A stretch of DNA of 7,829 nucleotides from NCBI GenBank assembly GCA_027618855.1, contig JAQCID010000045.1:1-7829 (forward strand), read 5' to 3'. Shown piece after piece: positions 1-6,143 of the stretch (its first letter is position 1; every line of letters begins with the position of its first letter). Both the position numbers and the translations under genes were made by a program. Source of the stretch: Bacteroidota bacterium (GTDB lineage: Bacteria; Bacteroidota; Bacteroidia; Flavobacteriales_D; Sanyastnellaceae). The notes under the pieces were generated by a model. It was not told where the DNA came from, did not search any database, and saw only the letters and a list, made by a program, of their open reading frames with translations.

Positions 1-525
1 TCACATCACGTTTATGACACGGATGGTGTTTATGAAGTCAATGTTCAATATTGGGATTCAAATTGTCCCAATGGTGTAGAACTTACTGTTGTGATTCAAG
101 TTGAAGGTTGTGGAGAAGTGGATTGCATAGATGAAGATCAAATCGACCTAGATGCGCTGTGTACAGAAGAATATGCGCCTGTTTGCGGTTGTGACAATGT
201 CACCTATTCAAACATATGCAATGCAATCCACTACGGAGGAGTTACATCTTGGGTAGAAGGAGAATGTACAACTGCTGTAAATGATTTAGAGGACACTCCA
301 GTTTGGAAGGTGTTCCCTGTACCTACATCAGATGGTCTTACCGTGGAAGGATTGCCTCTCGGGGTTTGGTCTATGAAACTTTACGATTCACAAGGGCGAG
401 AAGTTCTCAAGAAGGATATTGCGAACGGAGACTTTATTTCTATGGACCGCCTCAATGCAGGGTATTACACACTCCAAATTGTGGGTTTAGAAGACTCTGT
501 TAAAAGAGTAACAATACAGAGATAG
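1..525 (+). CDS. Secreted Kazal-domain protein with T9SS type A sorting domain (3' part only)
   Basis: The reading frame is open from the first base to a TAG stop, giving 174 residues; the true start lies outside the window, and the GTG at 91 is internal. Residues about 1-34 (VYDTDGVYEVNVQYWD, then a beta-rich stretch) resemble the end of a PKD-like Ig fold. Residues 42-89 form a Kazal-type serine protease inhibitor domain, with six cysteines at 42, 54, 62, 64, 73 and 89 and the core YAPVCGCDNVTYSNIC. The VCGC form, with cysteines two apart, is the arrangement I associate with bacterial Kazal-like domains. Residues about 100-174 match a Por secretion (type A) tail: FPVPTSDGLTV, then LYDSQGREVL, then LNAGYYTLQI, ending in VKRVTIQR. 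Known biology of such tails implies export by the type IX system and release or surface anchoring. Inferred role: a cell-surface or secreted protein that binds or inhibits proteases. The N-terminal domains are unknown. Confidence 0.88.
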   Translation, partial: SHHVYDTDGVYEVNVQYWDSNCPNGVELTVVIQVEGCGEVDCIDEDQIDLDALCTEEYAPVCGCDNVTYSNICNAIHYGGVTSWVEGECTTAVNDLEDTPVWKVFPVPTSDGLTVEGLPLGVWSMKLYDSQGREVLKKDIANGDFISMDRLNAGYYTLQIVGLEDSVKRVTIQR

Positions 526-558
526 GGCCGGCCGTTAGTGTATATCTTCGCCATGCAA

Positions 559-579
559 AAATTTGCAAAACACAAATTT
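559..579 (+). repeat. Short inverted repeat (7-bp arms) just before the GT117 gene
   Basis: AAATTTG at 559-565 and CAAATTT at 573-579 are perfect reverse complements separated by a seven-base loop, ending eight bases before the ATG at 588. The arms are A/T-rich, so any RNA hairpin would be weak. It could be a small operator-like site or chance in an A/T-rich leader. No TAnnTTTG promoter match is visible in 526-587; the nearest is TATCTTCG at 543-550, with one mismatch. Confidence 0.3.
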
Positions 580-587
580 CTGATTGA

Positions 588-3500
588 ATGCGCTACGATC
601 GTTTAAATATTATTACGGGATGGACTGTTTGGGCTGTCGCTACTATCGTCTATATGCTGACGGTAGAACCTACTGCCAGTTTTTGGGATTGCGGAGAGTT
701 TATCGCTTCAGCATATAAACTAGAAGTGGGTCACCCTCCTGGGGCTCCTTTATTTATGCTTTTGGCGCGAGGTCTTATGGTTTTTGCCACCCCAGAATGG
801 GCTGCATTTGCGGCCAATTCGTTGTCCGCTTTAAGCAGTTCGTTTACGATTCTTTTCTTGTTTTGGAGTATCACACATCTGGCCCGACGTTTCTCAGGTG
901 GGTTTACAAAAGAGCCAACTTCAGCTGAGAGATGGGCTATTTTAGGATCAGGAGTTGTAGGTGCGCTCGCGTATACATTTTCAGATTCGTTTTGGTTTAG
1001 TGCCACAGAAGGAGAGGTGTACGCTTTGTCATCCCTTTTTACTGCCGCGGTGTTTTGGGCAATATTAAAATGGGAGAATGAGGCAGATGAGCCTGGAGCC
1101 ACGCGTTGGATCATCTTAATTGCGTACCTGATGGGTCTTTCAATTGGCGTTCACCTCTTGAATCTTCTTGCAATTCCTGCGATGGCACTTGTGTATTATT
1201 TCCGCAAATATGAATTCAGTTGGAAGGGGCTTGTCATTACTGGGGTAGCCTCTATTGCGTTGCTTGGGTTTATTCAAATAGGCCTTATTCAGGGTGTCAT
1301 CAAGCTTGCAGGTGATTTTGAGAGGTTCTTTGTCAATTCAATGGGTCTTCCTTTTAATTCGGGAATTTTCGCATATCTGATTCTGCTAATTGCGCTCATA
1401 ACGGCGCTCGTGATGTATTCTAGGAAACGGGGCTGGTGGGCACTCAACACCTTCGTGCTCAGTATTGCGATGGTGTTAATTGGATACAGCTCTTTTACGA
1501 CCATCGTCGTAAGGTCAAGCGCAAATCCTCCCATGGATGAAAACGACCCAGAGAATTTTTTCCAACTGCTCAAGTACCTCAACAGAGAACAATATGGAGA
1601 CAGACCACTTGTGACGGGTCCATACTGGGATTCTCCAATGGATATCGAAAAACAATATTCAGATGGTGGAGCGACTTGGGTCAAAAGTTTCAGTGTGAAG
1701 GAACAAAAAGGGACACGTGATGTACGTGTAAAATCTTTTAAAGGTGAGGTGACAGCGTTAAACTTCTTGTCGGAGTCAAAAAACGACAAGTATCGTGTCG
1801 TCGAAGAATATATTAATACAGGAGAGAAAAAAGGAACGGTTTCTAATTATGACTCCGATTATACCATGCTATTCCCACGCATGTATTCGTCTGACAGCAG
1901 ACATGTGAAGGAGTACCGCATTTGGAGTAATTATAAAGGATACAATGAAGCGAGCAGATATACGAGCCCATTGGTTGACGAAGAAATGTCCCAGAGTGGT
2001 TTTATGCTCCACCTTCAGAAGGATATCCTAAGCGGCAACCTTTCTGAGGCTGTTTTAGGAAGAACACTCAAGAGACTTTTTGCGGATTATGGACAGAGAT
2101 GGGACGGTGAGTTTGAAATACGTTCAAAGAACGAAATCCTTGTCCGTGACCCACAAACTGGTGGAATGAGACTCGCTCCTTTAGACGATCCAAGAGCTGT
2201 AGATGCGTTAACCCAAATGATCACGGATCGTCTTGCACAGGGTTTGGACAGAGGGAAAGGATTTGTAAAACGCCTAAACCAAGAAAAACGTTCTTATGAG
2301 TCCACAGCGGCAAGGGCCAAGGATTATACTGAGCAACAACAAGCCCTTGCATCCTTAGATAAAGTCTATGACGAGTTGCAGCCCACCTTGGGGGAAAACC
2401 TCAGGTATTTTATGGACTATCAAGTGGGGTGGATGTACTTGCGTTACTTCATGTGGAATTTTGCGGGGAAACAGAATGACTCTCAAGGACATGGAGATTT
2501 TCAAAGCGGAAACTGGCTTTCTGGGGTTGATGCCATTGACGCATTAAGGATTGGAAGTAGGGATACCCTCACTCAAGAGATGTCTGAAAACAAAGGGTTA
2601 AACAAATTCTTTTATCTTCCATTGTTGCTGGGTTTGATCGGTTTAATATTCCAAATCGCACGCGACCCACGCGGTGCAGGTACCGTAGGCCTGTTGTTCT
2701 TTATGACTGGACTCGCGATTGTCGTTTATCTCAATCAAACTCCGATGCAGCCCCGCGAGCGTGATTACGCCTATGTGGGTTCATTTTATGCCTTTGCGAT
2801 GTGGATTGGTATCAGCGTTTTTGCCCTCTTCGATGCAGCGAGAAGAAGTGATTGGATGATTCACTTACGTGGACTTGGATTTCCTTTGGGAGTGGGGGTT
2901 GTGTTTTACTTTTTAGAACATCTCGGTGGAACACCTCATTACCTTTCATTAAGCATCTTATTTATGACGTTCTGCGGTGCGGTTCTTTACGGGATTGCAC
3001 ATGCTTCACGGCTCATGGGGTTGAACGAAAATGGACGTGCGCTTGCCCTTGTTGGGATGACTTTACTTGTGCCGATTCTGATGGCGTCTGAAGGTTGGGA
3101 CGATCACAATCGATCACACAGAACGACGGGTGTAGATTTCGCGAAGAACTATCTAGAGTCACTTGCGCCTAACGCGATTCTGTTCACGAATGGGGACAAT
3201 GATACTTTCCCGCTTTGGTATGCACAAGAAGTAGAGGGTGTTCGAACGGATGTCAGGGTGTGCAACTTGAGTCTTTTGAATACGGATTGGTACATAGACC
3301 AAATGAAACGCCGTGCATACGAGAGTGCTCCTCTTCCTATCAAAATGTCTGAGGAACAGTATCGACAAGGCACCAGAGATATTGTGCTTCTTGAGCCTAC
3401 AAGTTCACCCGGTTTTGTCGATTTGAAAGAAGCTTTACGTACGGCGTTAGATGACGACATCCAGAAAAGTTATGGCGAGAAGAGTTATCCTTACTTCCCG

Positions 3501-4439
3501 ACAAACAAGTTCAGTCTTCCCGTCGATTCCGCCCGTGTCATTGAGCTCGGGATCGTCAATGCTGACGAAGCATCAACCGTTGTTGATGCATTAGAATGGA
3601 CTGTTGTAGATGGAAATGGCGATCCGTTACAGTACATCCTGAAGAATCAGCTCGCAGTATTGTCCATGTTGGCAAACAACAATTGGGAGCGCCCCGTATA
3701 TTTTGCGGTGACTACTGGCGGAGATTCATACATCGGTCTTCAAGATTACTTCCGACTAGAAGGTCTCGCATATCGACTCGTACCGATTAAGTACGGTGAC
3801 AACCCGAACCCGAATTTAATGGGAGGGATTGAATCAGATTTGATGTACAAGAACGTCATGGAGAATTGGAGCTGGGGAGGCATGGACGATCTAGAGCACG
3901 GAATTTATATGGATGAGAACAACAGGCGTATGGTCACAAATGTTCGGCTCCAAATGGCCAATCTCGCCGACGCTCTCATAGAAGTCAATGATCCACAACG
4001 TGCGCTGGAGGTGCTCGACAAATTACTTCTCGTAACTCCTCCGGAAAACGTTCCATATACAAGAGTTCTCATGCCCGTCGTAGAAGCGTATGCGGAGTTA
4101 GCAAGTTCAGACACGTTGCTTTCTCCAAATGCGAGTCGCCTGAGTGAAGATCAAAGAAAATCGTCGTTGGACAAAGCCCAAGAACTTCTTCAAGCGTTGT
4201 TTAAACAACAGGAGGAACTTGTCGAATTCGCACTTTCTTTAGATGCCGAGTATTTCACAGCGATGACCTCTGAGATTGATCTTGCGATTCAAGTCAATGA
4301 CAGGCTGATTCGAGTGTATAAATATTACCATCCTGAAGATCCCATCGTCGATGAATTGGACGCGCGTTTGGGCGTTATGGAAGACCAAATTGAGGGCTAC
4401 GAACGCAGTATTGTAGAACTTGGATTTATGGAGTTCTAA
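588..4439 (+). CDS. DUF2723/GT117 multi-pass membrane protein, predicted protein O-mannosyltransferase
   Basis: A 1283-residue polytopic inner-membrane protein of the DUF2723 (TMEM260-like, CAZy GT117) family. Members are thought to transfer mannose from a polyprenyl-phosphate donor to proteins outside the cytoplasmic membrane; that role is inherited from the family, not shown here. About eight hydrophobic segments span residues 8-309. They include the signature TVEPTASFWDCGEF (25-38; D34 and E37 are candidate catalytic acids), GHPPGAP (48-54) and a second acidic patch, SATEGEVY (138-145). A long polar region from about 310 starts with the conserved SANPPMDENDPEN (311-323). A second membrane block (about 675-860) carries QPRERDY (721-727). 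The soluble C-terminal part contains GDNDTFPLWY (869-878), a TPR-like helical pair (about 1121-1150) and a helical, possibly coiled-coil end (about 1180-1283). The ATG at 588 is the earliest possible start, because an in-frame TGA (585-587) abuts it. The gene is intact and purN follows 13 bases later. Confidence 0.9.
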   Translation: MRYDRLNIITGWTVWAVATIVYMLTVEPTASFWDCGEFIASAYKLEVGHPPGAPLFMLLARGLMVFATPEWAAFAANSLSALSSSFTILFLFWSITHLARRFSGGFTKEPTSAERWAILGSGVVGALAYTFSDSFWFSATEGEVYALSSLFTAAVFWAILKWENEADEPGATRWIILIAYLMGLSIGVHLLNLLAIPAMALVYYFRKYEFSWKGLVITGVASIALLGFIQIGLIQGVIKLAGDFERFFVNSMGLPFNSGIFAYLILLIALITALVMYSRKRGWWALNTFVLSIAMVLIGYSSFTTIVVRSSANPPMDENDPENFFQLLKYLNREQYGDRPLVTGPYWDSPMDIEKQYSDGGATWVKSFSVKEQKGTRDVRVKSFKGEVTALNFLSESKNDKYRVVEEYINTGEKKGTVSNYDSDYTMLFPRMYSSDSRHVKEYRIWSNYKGYNEASRYTSPLVDEEMSQSGFMLHLQKDILSGNLSEAVLGRTLKRLFADYGQRWDGEFEIRSKNEILVRDPQTGGMRLAPLDDPRAVDALTQMITDRLAQGLDRGKGFVKRLNQEKRSYESTAARAKDYTEQQQALASLDKVYDELQPTLGENLRYFMDYQVGWMYLRYFMWNFAGKQNDSQGHGDFQSGNWLSGVDAIDALRIGSRDTLTQEMSENKGLNKFFYLPLLLGLIGLIFQIARDPRGAGTVGLLFFMTGLAIVVYLNQTPMQPRERDYAYVGSFYAFAMWIGISVFALFDAARRSDWMIHLRGLGFPLGVGVVFYFLEHLGGTPHYLSLSILFMTFCGAVLYGIAHASRLMGLNENGRALALVGMTLLVPILMASEGWDDHNRSHRTTGVDFAKNYLESLAPNAILFTNGDNDTFPLWYAQEVEGVRTDVRVCNLSLLNTDWYIDQMKRRAYESAPLPIKMSEEQYRQGTRDIVLLEPTSSPGFVDLKEALRTALDDDIQKSYGEKSYPYFPTNKFSLPVDSARVIELGIVNADEASTVVDALEWTVVDGNGDPLQYILKNQLAVLSMLANNNWERPVYFAVTTGGDSYIGLQDYFRLEGLAYRLVPIKYGDNPNPNLMGGIESDLMYKNVMENWSWGGMDDLEHGIYMDENNRRMVTNVRLQMANLADALIEVNDPQRALEVLDKLLLVTPPENVPYTRVLMPVVEAYAELASSDTLLSPNASRLSEDQRKSSLDKAQELLQALFKQQEELVEFALSLDAEYFTAMTSEIDLAIQVNDRLIRVYKYYHPEDPIVDELDARLGVMEDQIEGYERSIVELGFMEF

Positions 4440-4452
4440 AAGGGGATGTTAG

Positions 4453-5025
4453 ATGCTTAAGAAGGTAGCGATTTTATCTTCGGGTTCGGGCTCGAATGCC
4501 CAAGCCCTCATCTCGCACTTTGCCTCGCAAGAAAACATTGAGGTCGTATTTGTAGGGTCCAATCGTGCCTCAGCCGGTGTCCTAGAAAAAGCACGCTATT
4601 CAGGAGTACATCACGGTCATTTTACGAAAGAGGATCTTCACAATGGGACGGTATTGAACATCCTGGAAAAACTTGAGGTAGATTGGGTGTTGCTTGCGGG
4701 ATTTCTGCTCATGATTCCCATTGAATTTTGTCGTCGGTATCAAGGTCGAATTTTAAATATTCATCCTTCGCTCCTGCCCAAGCATGGTGGAAAGGGAATG
4801 TTTGGGATACGGATACATGAAGCCGTTTTTCAAGCAGGTGAAAAAGAAAGCGGGATGACCATCCATTACGTAAATGAGCGTTATGATGATGGTGCCGTGG
4901 TATTTCAGTGCCGTGTAAAAATAGATGATGTCACAAATGCCCAGGAAATTGCTGACAGAGTGTTGAAACTTGAACACGCGTATTACCCAAGAATTTCGTC
5001 GGAGTTAATTACTTTGGGCAAATAA
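4453..5025 (+). CDS. purN: Phosphoribosylglycinamide formyltransferase (GAR transformylase)
   Basis: Cytosolic enzyme of de novo purine synthesis that transfers a formyl group from 10-formyltetrahydrofolate to glycinamide ribonucleotide. The 190-residue product has the family landmarks in order: the phosphate-binding loop SSGSGSN (9-15), the catalytic NIHPSLLP (N102, H104) and the YDDG turn, whose D145 aligns with the catalytic aspartate of E. coli PurN (D144). The stretch PKHGGKGMFG (109-118) is a variant I associate with Bacteroidota PurN. It is somewhat shorter than the E. coli enzyme (212 residues) but complete. An AAGGGG at 4440-4445, seven bases before the ATG, resembles a Shine-Dalgarno site, which is uncommon in this phylum. 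The last lysine codon and the TAA stop fall in the first copies of an AAAT tandem repeat, so changes in repeat number would not alter the protein. Probably co-transcribed with the upstream GT117 gene. Confidence 0.95.
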   Translation: MLKKVAILSSGSGSNAQALISHFASQENIEVVFVGSNRASAGVLEKARYSGVHHGHFTKEDLHNGTVLNILEKLEVDWVLLAGFLLMIPIEFCRRYQGRILNIHPSLLPKHGGKGMFGIRIHEAVFQAGEKESGMTIHYVNERYDDGAVVFQCRVKIDDVTNAQEIADRVLKLEHAYYPRISSELITLGK

Positions 5026-5046
5026 ATAAATAAATAAATAAATTTG
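5013..5046 (+). promoter_or_regulatory. Candidate Bacteroidota promoter whose spacer is the AAAT repeat
   Basis: TTTG at 5013-5016 (inside the purN 3' end) and TAAATTTG at 5039-5046 match the -33 (TTTG/TTG) and -7 (TAnnTTTG) elements of the Bacteroidota primary sigma factor. The 22-base spacing lies within the 17-23 range I recall for Flavobacterium. Transcription would then begin at about 5050-5055, almost on the ATG at 5052, implying a leaderless or near-leaderless mRNA for the MarC gene. The TAAA half of the -7 motif is supplied by the repeat, so the match could be partly coincidental. Confidence 0.4.
5020..5043 (+). repeat. Perfect tetranucleotide microsatellite, (AAAT)6
   Basis: Six uninterrupted AAAT copies cover 24 bases, starting in the last sense codon of purN and ending nine bases before the MarC-family start codon. 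Because the period is four, TAA occurs in all three forward frames, so the tract is also a universal translation stop. Tracts like this are prone to slipped-strand length change. Here that would change the spacing in the purN-marC junction without touching either protein. Confidence 0.95.
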
Positions 5047-5051
5047 ATTTT

Positions 5052-5630
5052 ATGATTGTTGACCTAGCACAACTTTTGAAAAGCACAATGGTGCTTTTTG
5101 CCGTGATTGATATTGTGGGAAGTATCCCAGTTTTAATGGATGTGAAACGTAAATCGGGGGACATTCATCCGGGCAGAGCTTCCTTGGTGGCACTTGGGAT
5201 TATGCTGGCATTTTTATTTATCGGAGAAGGGATCATTACATTTTTAGGTGTGGATGTCAATAGTTTTGCTGTCGCAGGTTCGTTTGTCTTGTTTTTTATG
5301 GCGCTCGAAATGATTCTAGGAATAGAGCTTTTTAAGAGTGACCCCTCTTCTATGAAAACCGCCACGATCGTTCCCGTCGCCTTCCCATTGATTGCTGGAG
5401 CTGGATGCATGACTTCGATCTTGTCGTTAAGAGCTGAATTTGAACAACTCAACATTATGATTGCCATCATTATAAATATGGCAATTGTCTTTTTCGTCCT
5501 TAAGAACTTGGGTCGATTGGAGAAGATACTCGGCGAAGGTGGCATTGCTGTTCTAAGAAAAGTATTTGGCATCATACTTCTTGCAATAGCCGTGAAACTG
5601 TTCGCAGATAATGCAAAGAATTTGATCTAA
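5052..5630 (+). CDS. MarC-family integral membrane protein
   Basis: A 192-residue inner-membrane protein of the MarC family (Pfam PF01914), with about six hydrophobic segments: roughly residues 12-30, 43-65, 70-93, 106-125, 133-151 and 169-186. Family landmarks are FAVIDIVGSIPVLMD (16-30) in the first segment and PVAFPLIAGAGCMTS (108-122) in the middle. The protein ends with the conserved VFGIILLAIAVKLFADN stretch. Length is normal for the family. MarC was named for a supposed link to multiple antibiotic resistance in E. coli that was later not supported. The transported substrate, if any, is unknown, so no function is assigned. The chosen ATG places the first hydrophobic segment where the family expects it. 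It lies between purN and rnhA with short gaps (26 and 15 bases), and may have its own promoter overlapping the AAAT repeat. Confidence 0.9.
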   Translation: MIVDLAQLLKSTMVLFAVIDIVGSIPVLMDVKRKSGDIHPGRASLVALGIMLAFLFIGEGIITFLGVDVNSFAVAGSFVLFFMALEMILGIELFKSDPSSMKTATIVPVAFPLIAGAGCMTSILSLRAEFEQLNIMIAIIINMAIVFFVLKNLGRLEKILGEGGIAVLRKVFGIILLAIAVKLFADNAKNLI

Positions 5631-5645
5631 TTTCCCTATAAAACA

Positions 5646-6116
5646 ATGGCAAAGGTTACGGTATATACAGATGGTGGGGCGAGCGGCAATCCCGGTCCCG
5701 GAGGGTATGGTGCTGTGATGCTTTCTGGAAAACATTATAAAGAACTCAGCGGAGCGTTTCGTTTGACAACGAATAACAGGATGGAGCTTCTTGCCGTTAT
5801 CCAATCCCTAGAGGCTTTAAAAACACCAGGTACCGATGTAACGATATACTCAGACTCGAAATATGTTGTCGACTCAGTCAAGAAAAAATGGGTCTTTGGA
5901 TGGGTGAAAAAGAACTTCAAGGGAAAAAAGAACCCCGATCTGTGGAAGCGGTTTTTGAAAATTTATGAGACTCACAAGGTAGAATTTGTTTGGGTTAAAG
6001 GTCATGCAGGCAATGAATTCAACGAAGTAGCTGATAAATTAGCTGTTTCAGCTTACGCAGATGGAATCCTACCTTTAGAGGTGGATGTTGCATACGAAGC
6101 GTCAGAAAAGGATTAG
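5646..6116 (+). CDS. rnhA: Ribonuclease HI
   Basis: Cytosolic endonuclease that cuts the RNA strand of RNA-DNA hybrids, removing primers and R-loops with two metal ions. The product is 156 residues, the same size as E. coli RNase HI (155). The full catalytic set is visible: D9 in YTDGGASGNPGPGGYG, E47 in TTNNRMELLA, D70 in IYSDSKYV, D130 in NEVADKLA and the helper histidine H120 in WVKGHAGN. The basic handle region, with tryptophans and lysines (about residues 79-100: KKKW, GWVKKNFKGKK, LW), is also present, as in the E. coli-type enzyme. There is no extra hybrid-binding domain. The start ATG is 15 bases after the MarC gene stop, so co-transcription is likely. Nothing is unusual about it. Confidence 0.96.
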   Translation: MAKVTVYTDGGASGNPGPGGYGAVMLSGKHYKELSGAFRLTTNNRMELLAVIQSLEALKTPGTDVTIYSDSKYVVDSVKKKWVFGWVKKNFKGKKNPDLWKRFLKIYETHKVEFVWVKGHAGNEFNEVADKLAVSAYADGILPLEVDVAYEASEKD

Positions 6117-6121
6117 ATTTG
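6088..6121 (+). promoter_or_regulatory. Candidate Bacteroidota promoter for the glutaryl-CoA dehydrogenase gene
   Basis: TAGATTTG at 6114-6121 is an exact TAnnTTTG match and overlaps the rnhA stop codon. A TTG at 6088-6090 lies 23 bases upstream, at the long end of the accepted spacing. Transcription would begin around 6126-6130, leaving a leader of about 15 bases before the ATG at 6144. The site would let the catabolic gene be expressed separately from the purN-rnhA cluster. Evidence is motif match only. Confidence 0.35.
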
Positions 6122-6143
6122 CATTCCGAATAAACACATCAAG

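Noticed and set aside
526..533. GGCCGGCC palindrome right after the first stop codon
   Set aside because: A perfect palindrome without a loop cannot form a terminator hairpin, no T-run follows, and an isolated eight-base GC palindrome has no further support as a site.
1289..1789. A 166-codon minus-strand open frame inside the GT117 gene
   Set aside because: It lies fully opposite a well-conserved coding region, its translation has no recognisable domain, and the + strand frame carries clear family motifs such as SANPPMDEN.
3099..3118. Direct repeat of CGATCACA inside the GT117 gene
   Set aside because: It encodes the conserved DDHNRSH stretch of the protein family and is explained by codon choice.
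4446..4460. Tiny frame ATG-TTA-GAT-GCT-TAA before and overlapping purN
   Set aside because: Four codons with no conservation evidence; the ATG most likely falls by chance in the Shine-Dalgarno-like leader.
5165..5575. A 136-codon minus-strand open frame opposite the MarC gene
   Set aside because: The frame is the mirror of a hydrophobic membrane-protein gene, which tends to leave stop-free antisense frames; no family resemblance was seen.
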